Source: CAZABC01 sp964483405 (GTDB lineage Bacteria > Chloroflexota > Limnocylindria > Limnocylindrales > CSP1-4). Taken from it: 64,000 bases of DNA. The stretch lies in assembly GCA_964483405.1 (NCBI GenBank), contig CAZABC010000007.1, positions 1 to 64,000 of the forward strand, in the 5' to 3' direction. The notes under the pieces are model-generated. The model made no database searches and had not been told where the DNA came from. It saw only the letters and a list, made by a program, of their open reading frames with translations. The position numbers were made by a program, and so were the translations under genes. This document shows positions 16,018 through 23,389 of this stretch, piece by piece; the stretch's first letter is position 1, and the number at the start of each line of letters is the position of its first letter.

Positions 16018-17601
16018 TCACGGCCTGAGAAGCGCCTGAGAAGCCATGGAGCGGCTGATGGCGAGGCGGATCGTGAAGCGCGTCGTCGCCGCGTCGCTCT
16101 CGGCGGTGATCGAGCCCCCGCTCGCCTCGACGATCGCCTTTGCGATCGCCAGCCCCAGACCGGCATGGCTCGATGCCGGCCCACCGGGCCGCGCACCGGC
16201 ACCGTCCCCGTCGCCCCGAACGAACCGCTCGAACAACCCCGGCACGGCCGCGGGATCGATCGGAGATCCGACGTTGACGACCTGCGCTACGGCGACGTCG
16301 CCCTCCCGGGACGTCACGACCTGGACCGACGAGCCCGGCGCCGAGTGCCGGACGGCGTTCTCGATGAGGTTGCGGAGCGCCTGGGCGATCCGGTCGGGGT
16401 CCGCGATCACCGGCAGCGGTCCGGCGGCATCGGCCACGACATCGATCGCGGGGTCGAGCATGCGTGCCGACTCCGCCTGCTCGCGGACGAGGTCGGCGAG
16501 GTCGAACGGGCGAGGCTCGAGCGCCGGCGCACCGGCATCGAGCTTCGCGAGGAGGAGCAGGTCGGAGGCGAGCCGGGCGAGCCGGTCGACCTCGCGGCGC
16601 ATCGAGCCGAGCAGCCGGCGCTCCTCGTCCGGGGGCACCCCGCCACGCCGGAGGAGGTCGACGTACCCGCCGAGCACGGCAAGCGGGGTGCGCAGCTCGT
16701 GCGAGGCATCCGCCGCGAACTCGCGCTGTGCCTCGAAGGCGGCCTGGAGCCGCTCGGCCATCGTGTCGAAGGCCCGACCGACGGCCCCGATCTCGCCGGG
16801 GCCGGAGACGCCGGTGCGGGCCGACAGGTCGCCCTCCGCGAGCCGAGCGGCCGCGACCACGACCCGCTCGAGCGGCCGGGTCGAGCGGGCGGTCACGACG
16901 ACGGCCGATGCCAGGCCGATGGCGAGGGCGAGCCCGCCGAGCAGGGCCAGCTGGACGCGCAGCTCGGCGATCGTCGCGTCGACCGGCGCCAGCGACACCG
17001 CGAGCTGGGCGATCGAGTTCGGCGGCAGCGCCTCGGCGGTCGCCGTCCCGGAGGCCGACGACTCGGGGGCGGGTGTCGCTCCCTTCTTGGCCTGACCGGG
17101 CGGCACGAAGGCGGGCCCGCGTCCCTTGTCCGGTGCCTCGCCCGTGTCGACCCGTCCTGACGGCGTCAGCCGGATCGGCGCGGCGACGACGAGGACACGG
17201 CCGGCGGGCGTCCCGACGACCGACCTGACGGTCGTGCCGCTCTCGATCGCGGCCGCGTAGGTGGCGTCGTCGAGGCGGACGGCCGTCACCGCTGCCGGAG
17301 CGCCGTTGTCCGCGGTCCCCAGGGCGGTGCCATCGGCGGCCAGGATGGCCACGGCCGTGCCCTGGCCGCCGAGGATCCCGGCGACCTCCGCGGCGTCGAG
17401 CTCGGTGACCGGCGGCCCGTTGCGTGGCCGGTCGAGGAGCAGGCCGGCGCCGATCTCGAGGCGGTCGGCCGTCTGGAGGACCAGGACGCGGTCGACGGCG
17501 ACGCCGACCGCGACGAGCACCAGGCCGATCGTCACGACGAGGATCGTCCCGACCATGAGGGCGAGACGGACCCGGAAGGACGGGCCGTGGATGGCGCTCA
17601 C
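16018..17601 (-). CDS. Membrane sensor histidine kinase (HAMP, HisKA, HATPase)
   Basis: 527 residues. Transmembrane helix 1 lies at about 13-36. It is followed by an outer sensor region with an Ala/Pro/Gly-rich insert, helix 2 (LALLGGLALAIGLASAVVV) and a HAMP linker. The HisKA motif is FAADASHELRTPLAVLGG with phospho-acceptor His301. The ATPase domain has the N-box NLIENAVRHS and the G-box region GLGLAIAKAIVEASGG. The GTG start at 17601 overlaps the response regulator stop by 4 bases (GTGA), so the two are a cognate pair. The signal is unknown. The downstream secreted Ser-Pro protein may belong to the same regulon. Confidence 0.94.
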   Translation of the reverse strand: MSAIHGPSFRVRLALMVGTILVVTIGLVLVAVGVAVDRVLVLQTADRLEIGAGLLLDRPRNGPPVTELDAAEVAGILGGQGTAVAILAADGTALGTADNGAPAAVTAVRLDDATYAAAIESGTTVRSVVGTPAGRVLVVAAPIRLTPSGRVDTGEAPDKGRGPAFVPPGQAKKGATPAPESSASGTATAEALPPNSIAQLAVSLAPVDATIAELRVQLALLGGLALAIGLASAVVVTARSTRPLERVVVAAARLAEGDLSARTGVSGPGEIGAVGRAFDTMAERLQAAFEAQREFAADASHELRTPLAVLGGYVDLLRRGGVPPDEERRLLGSMRREVDRLARLASDLLLLAKLDAGAPALEPRPFDLADLVREQAESARMLDPAIDVVADAAGPLPVIADPDRIAQALRNLIENAVRHSAPGSSVQVVTSREGDVAVAQVVNVGSPIDPAAVPGLFERFVRGDGDGAGARPGGPASSHAGLGLAIAKAIVEASGGSITAESDAATTRFTIRLAISRSMASQALLRP

Positions 17602-18371
17602 GACGCGTCCTCGGCGGGCGGGGCCGCGACGATGCGGTAGCCGTGGCCACGAACGGTCTCGATCATCGGCGGCTCGCCGAGCTTCCGGCGCAGATAGCCG
17701 ACGTAGACCTCGACGAGGTTGGGGTCGTAGGCGTAGCCCCAGACCTGCTCGAGGATCGCCATCTTCGAGTGGAGTCGGCCCGGGTCACCGACCAGGACGG
17801 CGAGCAGGTCGAACTCCCGGGCGGTCAGGTCGAGGGACCGACCGCCCCGCCTCGCCCGCCGCGAGGCCGGATCGAGGACCAGATCGCCGACGACCCACGG
17901 CGTCGGGATCGATCGCTCGGCGACGTCGCGGCGTCGGCGCCGCAGGTGGGCGTGGACGCGCGCGACGAGCTCCTCGAGGTCGAACGGCTTGGCGACGTAG
18001 TCGTCGGCCCCCGACTCGAGTCCGGTCACGCGGTCGCGCACGTCGCCGCGGGCGGTCAGCATCACGACCGGGACGTCGGAGATCTCGCGGATCCGTCGCA
18101 GCAGCCCGAAGCCGTCGCCGCCGGGCAGCCCGACGTCGAGCAGGACGAGGTCCGGCCGGTCGCGCTCCATCGCCGAGAGGCCGCCGGCCACGTCGCCGGC
18201 GGCGACGACCCGGACGTCGTCGGCGGACAGGCCGAGCTGCAGGACGTCGACGATGCCGGGCTCGTCGTCGACGACGAGGATGGTCCAGCGTTCGGGCCGG
18301 TCGTGCGACGCGGCCGTGCCCGGACCGCTCGGCCCGCCGGTCGAGGTCACGTCCGCCGATCGCCCGCTCAT
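17598..18371 (-). CDS. OmpR-family response regulator
   Basis: 257 residues. The receiver domain starts WTILVVDDEPGIVDVLQLGL, the phosphorylated residue is Asp79 (LVLLDVGLPGG), and KPFDLEELVARV marks its end. The C-terminal winged helix has LTAREFDLLAVLVGDPG, QVWGYAYDPNLVEVYVGYLR and RGHGYRIV, so it binds DNA as an OmpR/PhoB-type transcription factor. The first 30 residues are a Gly/Ser/Pro-rich extension. It is followed by its histidine kinase with a 4-base overlap. It probably controls this operon and nearby targets, but no binding site was identified. Confidence 0.94.
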   Translation of the reverse strand: MSGRSADVTSTGGPSGPGTAASHDRPERWTILVVDDEPGIVDVLQLGLSADDVRVVAAGDVAGGLSAMERDRPDLVLLDVGLPGGDGFGLLRRIREISDVPVVMLTARGDVRDRVTGLESGADDYVAKPFDLEELVARVHAHLRRRRRDVAERSIPTPWVVGDLVLDPASRRARRGGRSLDLTAREFDLLAVLVGDPGRLHSKMAILEQVWGYAYDPNLVEVYVGYLRRKLGEPPMIETVRGHGYRIVAAPPAEDAS

Positions 18372-18433
18372 CGTGCCATTGGACGCCTCGCCGGGCCGCC
18401 GCGCAAGTGGCGGCGCGCCGGAGGCGAGGGACG

Positions 18434-19648
18434 TCAGCCCTCCGCGGCCTCGGCGGCCCCGCGGTAGACCGGGTCGTCGCGGCGGATCGGGTCGGGGTCC
18501 GTCCCCCGGGCCCGCGCCAGCCGCTCGGTCACGAGCTGGAGCGGGGTCGCGGTGCCGAGCAGCGCGGCGACCGGTGTCGACAGCCCGCCCTCCTCGGGGA
18601 CGACGATCCTGCCGGCGGGGGTGAGGTCCGCCGGGATCGCCGCATCGACCCCGGCGGCGACGATCGCCGCCGATCGGATCCCGATGACCCTGGCCGCCTC
18701 GAGGGCCTGGTGGGCCCGCTCGGTCCGGCGTTCGCGACCCGCCCGATCGGCGAGGACCAGGACGAGCCCGCTCGAGGCGTCGGTCCCGGGCCAGTGGCCG
18801 TGGAGGATCGTCTCGAGGTCGCGGTACGCCGACGGGATCCAGGTCCCCTCCTCGAGCTTGAGGACGAGCTCGCGGCCGGCGGTCCGGTCCGTGCCGGAGG
18901 CCATGACCAGGATCCGGGACCGGTCGACCAGCGCCGCGGCGATCGACTCCGCCTCCGCGGTCGCCGCGACCCCGGCGGCGAGGAGTGCCCGGGCGGCCGC
19001 TCCGTCGACCGGCTCGCCCGTGAGGTGGCCGGCGACGGCCGCCGCGGCGAGGAGCGGCGACAGGTAGCCGACGGTGTGGCACCAGCTCCGGTCGAGCTCG
19101 CCGGTCTCGACGACGAGCCCTTGATCGGCGATCGCGGCGGCCGGCGAGCGGTCCGAGGCCGTCACGAGCGCGACCGTCGCACCGACCGCCCGGGCGGCTG
19201 CCATCGCGGCGATCGTGGCGGGCGTGCCGCCCTCGTGCGAGACGCCGATGACCAGCCCGCCGGCGCCCGGCTCGAGCGAGAGCTCGAAGGCCTGGGCGGC
19301 GATCGGGAGCGCGGGCGACCACGGCAGGCCGGCCCGCCTGAGCCCGTCGCGGAGGATGTCGGCGGCACCGAGCGCGCCGTGCTCGCTCGTCCCGCAGCCG
19401 GTCACGACGATCGGCCCGCCGGCCGTCGCCGTCGCCGCCACCTCGGCCGCGAGACGGGCCGCGGTACCGGCCGGGTCGGCGAGCCGGGCGAGGACCCGCT
19501 CGGCGAGGGCCGGCTCGGCCATGATCATCTCGGTCAGGTGGTACGGCGGCCCCGCGCGACGGGCCGGCTGGTCCGTCGCGGCCCACGGATCAGGGGCGCC
19601 GGGGAGGGGAGCGTTCGGGTCGAACGGCAGGTCGGTCGGCTCGTCCAT
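18434..19648 (-). CDS. SIS-domain protein, sugar isomerase/GlmS C-terminal-like
   Basis: 404 residues with two SIS sugar-phosphate binding domains. The N-terminal region YHLTEMIMAEPALAERVL resembles the entry of GlmS-like isomerases. The motifs PIVVTGCGTSEHGALGAADI and LVIGVSHEGGTPATIAA fit the first SIS domain. RILVMASGTDRTAGRELVLKLEEG and a Glu-rich segment around TWIPSAYRDLETILHG fit the second. The glutaminase half of GlmS is absent, so this is probably a deaminase or isomerase acting on an amino-sugar phosphate. The ATG has no Shine-Dalgarno sequence but has TATCAT 6 bases before it. It is divergent from the second LLM gene. Confidence 0.85.
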   Translation of the reverse strand: MDEPTDLPFDPNAPLPGAPDPWAATDQPARRAGPPYHLTEMIMAEPALAERVLARLADPAGTAARLAAEVAATATAGGPIVVTGCGTSEHGALGAADILRDGLRRAGLPWSPALPIAAQAFELSLEPGAGGLVIGVSHEGGTPATIAAMAAARAVGATVALVTASDRSPAAAIADQGLVVETGELDRSWCHTVGYLSPLLAAAAVAGHLTGEPVDGAAARALLAAGVAATAEAESIAAALVDRSRILVMASGTDRTAGRELVLKLEEGTWIPSAYRDLETILHGHWPGTDASSGLVLVLADRAGRERRTERAHQALEAARVIGIRSAAIVAAGVDAAIPADLTPAGRIVVPEEGGLSTPVAALLGTATPLQLVTERLARARGTDPDPIRRDDPVYRGAAEAAEG

Positions 19649-19654
19649 CGGGCG

Positions 19655-19660
19655 ATGATA
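19655..19660 (-). promoter_or_regulatory. -10 box (TATCAT), leaderless geometry
   Basis: TATCAT on the minus strand ends 6 bases before the ATG at 19648, with no ribosome binding site between, so transcription would start at or next to the A of ATG. Confidence 0.6.
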
Positions 19661-19740
19661 CGGCCGCCCACGTCGCCGGCCGGACCCGGACGCGGTCCAC
19701 GCGACGATGGGTCTGCCAGACGGATGAGCGAGGAGCGACG

Positions 19741-20625
19741 ATGCAGGTCGGCCTGATGGTCCCGCAGGGATGGAAGGGCGAGTACGACGGCTGGGCCCCG
19801 GCCGACGCCTGGGCGCGCTCGGTCGAGCTCGCCCGCGACGCCGAGGCGCTCGGGTTCGAGTCGCTCTGGGTCTTCGACCACTTCCACACCGTCCCCGACC
19901 CGACCGACGAGATCACCTTCGAGTCGTTCTCGATGCTCGCGGCGCTGGCGATGGCCACGAGCCGGGTCCGCCTCGGCCACATGGTCGTCTGCACCGGGTT
20001 TCGCAACCCCGCCCTCACGGCGAAGCTGGCGTCGACGATCGATGTCATCTCGGGTGGCCGCTTCGAGCTCGGCATCGGCGCCGGCTGGAAGGAGGAGGAG
20101 TGGCGGGCCTACGGCTACGGCTTCCCGCCGCTTGCCGAACGACTCGACGCCCTCGGCGACCACCTCGAGGTGATCGGCCGGATGTTCGCCCCCGGCCGGG
20201 CGACCTACCACGGGGCCCACGCGACCGTCCGCGACGCGATCAACGTGCCGAAGGGTCTCCAGCAGCCGCGCATCCCGATCATCGTCGGGGGCAACGGGCC
20301 GAACCGGACCCTCGGCTACGCCGTCCGCTACGCGGAGGAGCTGAACCTCGTCTTCATCGGACCGGACGAGCTGCCCGGCCGGCTGGCGGCGATCCGCGAG
20401 CGCTGCGAACGCGAGGGTCGCGACCCGGCGACGCTCCGCGTCTCCCTCTACTGCCGTGACGAATCGGTCCGCGACGCCGGCCCCGCCCGCACGGCGTTCG
20501 TCGGTCGGCTGGCCGAGATCGGCCTCGACCGGCTCGTCGCGTTCCCCGGCCGCTGGGAGCCGACGACGGAGGCGCAGGCGTCGTTCGCCGCCGACTGCCG
20601 GGCGGCCGGCGTCGCCCTCGGCTGA
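19741..20625 (+). CDS. LLM-class F420-type oxidoreductase
   Basis: 294 residues of the luciferase-like family: MQVGLMVPQGWKGEYDGW, then EALGFESLWVFDHFHTVP, RVRLGHMVVCTGFRNPAL, IDVISGGRFELGIGAGW and PIIVGGNGPNRTL. The start and the Trp/His-rich active-site region match the F420-dependent subgroup. It is distinct from the LLM enzyme at 14 kb rather than a recent copy. A GAGGAG ribosome binding site precedes the ATG. The substrate is unknown. A hairpin follows its stop and separates it from the convergent lipoprotein gene. Confidence 0.9.
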   Translation: MQVGLMVPQGWKGEYDGWAPADAWARSVELARDAEALGFESLWVFDHFHTVPDPTDEITFESFSMLAALAMATSRVRLGHMVVCTGFRNPALTAKLASTIDVISGGRFELGIGAGWKEEEWRAYGYGFPPLAERLDALGDHLEVIGRMFAPGRATYHGAHATVRDAINVPKGLQQPRIPIIVGGNGPNRTLGYAVRYAEELNLVFIGPDELPGRLAAIRERCEREGRDPATLRVSLYCRDESVRDAGPARTAFVGRLAEIGLDRLVAFPGRWEPTTEAQASFAADCRAAGVALG

Positions 20626-20672
20626 CGCGGTTCCCGCCTCGCCGCCGGCCGATCGGACCGCCGAGGCCGCAC

Positions 20673-20692
20673 CGGCCCGGCGTCCCGGGCCG
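20673..20692. terminator. GC-rich hairpin between convergent genes
   Basis: CGGCCCGG at 20673-20680 pairs perfectly with CCGGGCCG at 20685-20692 around a 4-base loop. It lies between the stops of the LLM gene and the lipoprotein gene. No U-run follows, as is common in very GC-rich genomes. Confidence 0.5.
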
Positions 20693-20697
20693 AGGGC

Positions 20698-21474
20698 CTA
20701 ACCGCCGACGCTCGAGTCGATGACGATCGACTCGGCCATCGCGTCGAACACCGGCGCCAGCTCGTCGGCCGCCTCGGCGGCCGCGGTGAAGGTGACGATG
20801 AAGAGCGACTCGTCGTTGGCGAGGTAGTACTGCGTGCCGACCGCGCTGATCGCCGAGCCGTCCGCGAGGGGCTGGTCGAGCCGGTAGGTCGCCTTCACCG
20901 CCGGTCCCGCCGGCAGCTCGACCGAGTCGACGACGACGTCGCTGGCGGCGTCGAGCCCCTCGAGCTGGGCCTTGGCGAGCTGTCCGAGGAGCTCGATCGA
21001 GAGACCGGCCGGCATCGGCTGCTCGATGACGTTCAGCGTCGGGGCGAACTCGTCGACGATCGACCCGCTCCGCGGATCGATCGCCCAGAGCTTGACCCCG
21101 GCCGCGGCCAGCGAGCCGGCCTGTCCGCCAAGGAGCTGGCCGATCTGCGAATCCGGCGGGAACAGGTCGCCGATCGCCTCGAGCCCGACCGCGTCGAGCT
21201 CGTACGCCTGCCAGCCGTCGGCCAGGGTGATCGTCAGGCCGCCGCCGGGGATCGTCACCGTGCCGGTCGCGCCGGTGATCGTGGACGCGTCGGGCGATGG
21301 GGAAGCCGCGGCGCTCGGTGACGGCGACGGCGAGGCCGCCGGGCTGGGGCTCGGTGCGGGCGTCGGGCTCGGGGTCGGCGTGGCCGCGCTCCCGCAGGCG
21401 GCGACGCCGAGCGCCGTGGCCAGGGTGAGGGCCAGGAGCGCCGGGACGGGCGCGAGGCGGGAGCGGCGATCCAT
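20698..21474 (-). CDS. Lipoprotein of unknown function with Ser-Pro linker
   Basis: 258 residues with a lipoprotein signal (LALTLATALGVAAC, lipobox Cys at about 27) followed by a Thr/Ser-Pro-rich linker. The globular part begins TGTVTIPGGGLTITLADGW and includes LPAGPAVKATYRLDQPLADG and QYYLANDESLFIVTFTA, ending EDSxVGG-like. This alternation of strands resembles the PsbP/LpqN-type fold used by surface lipoproteins, but that is only an impression. It lies 20 bases downstream of the Ni-SOD maturation protease, so it may be the third gene of that operon. Confidence 0.78.
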   Translation of the reverse strand: MDRRSRLAPVPALLALTLATALGVAACGSAATPTPSPTPAPSPSPAASPSPSPSAAASPSPDASTITGATGTVTIPGGGLTITLADGWQAYELDAVGLEAIGDLFPPDSQIGQLLGGQAGSLAAAGVKLWAIDPRSGSIVDEFAPTLNVIEQPMPAGLSIELLGQLAKAQLEGLDAASDVVVDSVELPAGPAVKATYRLDQPLADGSAISAVGTQYYLANDESLFIVTFTAAAEAADELAPVFDAMAESIVIDSSVGG

Positions 21475-21494
21475 GGCGATCCTCCCCGGGATGG

Positions 21495-21893
21495 TCAGCG
21501 GACCCGGCCGATCCGGCCGGGCGGTCCGTAGCGGAACCATACGCGGCCGACGAGCGAGGCGAGCGGGACGGGGCCGTAGCGGGTCGAGTCGATCGGCGGC
21601 CCGAACCCCGCGGCCGCGGCATCCTCGGCCGTCGCGTCGGACGCGAGCCAGGCCTCGTCCTCGGCGAGGTGAAGGAAGCCGTCGGCGTACGGCACGCTGG
21701 TGCCGGGCCCGGCCGCGACGCGCTTGACCGCGAGCGTGCCGGTCAGCGGCTCGCGGACGACGACGATCGATCCCGGCCGCGGCCAGCGGCGGCTCGTGGG
21801 GTCGACGAGAAGCCAGTCGCCCGGCCGCAGCGCCGGCAGCATCGAGGCCTCGGCGACGGCGACCCGCCAGGGGCCCCGGGCGAGCGACAGCAG
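21495..21893 (-). CDS. sodX: Nickel-type superoxide dismutase maturation protease (S26 family), CTG start
   Basis: 132 residues when started at CTG 21893. S26 signal-peptidase features are present: the catalytic Ser17 in VAVAEASMLPALRPGDWLLV, Lys57 in TLAVKRVAAGPG, and the hydrophobic strand before it. The first ATG (21842) lies immediately after the Ser codon and would delete it. No ATG, GTG or TTG exists in this frame between the sodN stop and that point. A GGGAGGG sequence at 21898-21904 lies 4 bases before the CTG (7 before a second CTG). Proteases of this type, encoded next to sodN, remove the Ni-SOD propeptide to expose the His-Cys nickel hook. The gene lies 59 bases after sodN. Confidence 0.85.
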   Translation of the reverse strand: MLSLARGPWRVAVAEASMLPALRPGDWLLVDPTSRRWPRPGSIVVVREPLTGTLAVKRVAAGPGTSVPYADGFLHLAEDEAWLASDATAEDAAAAGFGPPIDSTRYGPVPLASLVGRVWFRYGPPGRIGRVR

Positions 21894-21897
21894 CGAG

Positions 21898-21904
21898 CCC
21901 TCCC
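21898..21904 (-). promoter_or_regulatory. Shine-Dalgarno sequence before the CTG start of sodX
   Basis: GGGAGGG on the minus strand lies 4-7 bases upstream of paired CTG codons at 21893 and 21890. It is the only good ribosome binding site upstream of the catalytic serine codon. Confidence 0.65.
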
Positions 21905-21952
21905 GGCGGGGGAGGGCTCGGCGGTGCGGGTCGGGGGCGGACAGCGGTCGGC

Positions 21953-22384
21953 TCAGCCGGGGCGCCCGGCGACGCGGGTCTTCTCGGGGCCGCCGGTCGC
22001 CTTCCAGGCGGCATCGACCTCGTCGATGAGCTCGAGGAGGCGGCGACCGTCGGCCGGGTCGGTCGAGGCCTTCACCTTCGACGCCTGCTTCGCGGCGTCC
22101 CAGAAGAGCTGGTGGAGGTTCGGGACCGCGTCGAGGTGCTCCGGCTTGAAGTAGTCGTGCCAGAGGACGTCGAGGTGGTGCTTGACCAGGTCGGCCCGCT
22201 CCTCCTTGATCGCGATCGCCCGGGCTCGGTAGGCCGCGTCCTCGTTGGCGTTGTAGCGCTCGATGATCCGGAGGCAGGATTCGGCCTCGATGCGGGCCTG
22301 CTCGGGGTCGTAGACGCCGCAGGGAAGGTCGCAGTGGGCGCGCGCGGTCGTCCGCGGGGAGAGGAACCGGGTGAGACGGGACAT
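21953..22384 (-). CDS. sodN: Nickel superoxide dismutase (precursor)
   Basis: 143 residues. A 16-residue leader, MSRLTRFLSPRTTARA, precedes the nickel hook HCDLPCGVYDPEQ (His17, Cys18, Cys22, Tyr25), the diagnostic Ni-SOD motif. The rest is helical and includes RYNANEDAAYRARAIAIKEE and LVKHHLDVLWHDYFKPEHL, as in the four-helix hexameric enzyme. Ni-SOD converts superoxide to oxygen and hydrogen peroxide; the leader must be removed to give the free His amino group. The adjacent S26 protease is the expected maturase. A GGAAGGAG ribosome binding site precedes the ATG. The mature part is slightly longer than in Streptomyces. Confidence 0.96.
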   Translation of the reverse strand: MSRLTRFLSPRTTARAHCDLPCGVYDPEQARIEAESCLRIIERYNANEDAAYRARAIAIKEERADLVKHHLDVLWHDYFKPEHLDAVPNLHQLFWDAAKQASKVKASTDPADGRRLLELIDEVDAAWKATGGPEKTRVAGRPG

Positions 22385-22617
22385 GGGACTCCTTCCGGGG
22401 GTGGGGCCGTCGGCCGCGCGAGCGGCGGCCGGTCTCGATCGCACCCTCGAAGTGTGGATGCGACCCCCGGGACCGTCAACCGACCCGGGCGATGCGGCCC
22501 CGTCGCCGTGGGCCCGTCGTCCCGCGGAACGGGCGGTCGGCACTGGCGCTCGACGCGCCCGGGGAGGACACTCGGCCTGCCCCCGGCGCCCGGCCCGGGG
22601 ATGCACGGAGGATCCGC

Positions 22618-22965
22618 GTGATCGTCGTCACCACGCCCTACCTGACCGGCCACCGCGTGGTCGAGGCGAAGGGCCAGGTCTTCGGCCTGGTCGTCCGCAG
22701 CCGCGGCCTGGCCGGCAACCTCGCCGCGTTCTTCCGCTCGCTCGTCGGCGGCGAGATCCACGAGTACACGTCGCTCCTCGAGGACACCCGGCGCCAGGCG
22801 ATGGATCGGATGGTCACCAACGCGACGGTCATGGGGGCGAATGCCATCATCTCGATGCGCTTCGACAGCTCCGAGCTCGGCGGGGCGATGTCGGAGATCG
22901 TCGCCTACGGCACGGCCGTCGTCGTCGAGCCGGACGCGTCGGCGACGGCGCCGGTGCTCGACTGA
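22618..22965 (+). CDS. YbjQ/UPF0145-family heavy-metal-binding-like protein
   Basis: 115 residues of the YbjQ family (DUF74), which forms pentameric rings; its function is unknown. Motifs: VIVVTTPYLTGHRVVEAKG at the N-terminus, then GLVVRSRGLAGNLAAFFRS, a conserved acidic EIHEYTSLLEDTR, and MVTNATVMGANAIISMRFD. The GTG at 22618 has a GGAGG-like site upstream and begins exactly at the domain; a longer frame reaching back to 22492 has no family similarity. The next gene, a small membrane protein, follows after 10 bases. Confidence 0.88.
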   Translation: MIVVTTPYLTGHRVVEAKGQVFGLVVRSRGLAGNLAAFFRSLVGGEIHEYTSLLEDTRRQAMDRMVTNATVMGANAIISMRFDSSELGGAMSEIVAYGTAVVVEPDASATAPVLD

Positions 22966-22975
22966 GGCCGGCCCG

Positions 22976-23338
22976 ATGATCGGCTTCGCGCGCGTCTTCG
23001 CGGTCGTCGTCTCGATGCTGCTGATCGCCTTCGGCCTGTGGCTGGCTGCGTACGGCAACGAGGGCGAGCCCTGGCTCGCCGTCACCGGCCTCGTCACGGC
23101 CCTCTGCGGGGTCATCGGCATCGGGGTGCTCTTCCTCGAGCGGATGCGCTACCACTCCGCGGTCGCCGAGGGGGCCCCGCGGACACCCGATGCCCCGGGC
23201 GGGGATCATCCCGACGAGCCGCTCGATCCGCGGTTCCGGTCGACGCCGGAGGTGTTCATCGACCCGACCTCCGGTCGGACGATGCGGGTCTTCGTCGATC
23301 CGGCGACCGGCGAGCGCCGCTACCGCGTCGAGGGCTGA
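22976..23338 (+). CDS. Small membrane protein, unknown function
   Basis: 120 residues. Two transmembrane helices (FARVFAVVVSMLLIAFGLWLA and LAVTGLVTALCGVIGIGVLF) are followed by a soluble Pro-rich tail. The tail contains two similar short segments, EVFIDPTSGRTMRVFVDP and ATGERRYRVEG. The repeat-like F-x-DP-x-(S/T)G pattern is also seen in Chloroflexota membrane proteins of unknown role. The gene follows the YbjQ gene by 10 bases and is probably co-transcribed with it. I recognise no enzyme motif. Confidence 0.75.
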   Translation: MIGFARVFAVVVSMLLIAFGLWLAAYGNEGEPWLAVTGLVTALCGVIGIGVLFLERMRYHSAVAEGAPRTPDAPGGDHPDEPLDPRFRSTPEVFIDPTSGRTMRVFVDPATGERRYRVEG

Positions 23339-23377
23339 GTCCCGTCGCTCGACAGCGGCGACCGCTGACGCGGCGGG

Positions 23378-23383
23378 TATCAT
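23378..23383 (+). promoter_or_regulatory. -10 box (TATCAT), leaderless geometry
   Basis: TATCAT ends 6 bases before the GTG at 23390 with no ribosome binding site. The context is the same as at the glgA and ABC ATPase starts. Confidence 0.6.
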
Positions 23384-23389
23384 CGGCGC

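Noticed and set aside
21495..21842. ATG 21842 as the sodX start
   Set aside because: It would leave out the catalytic Ser and the preceding strand.
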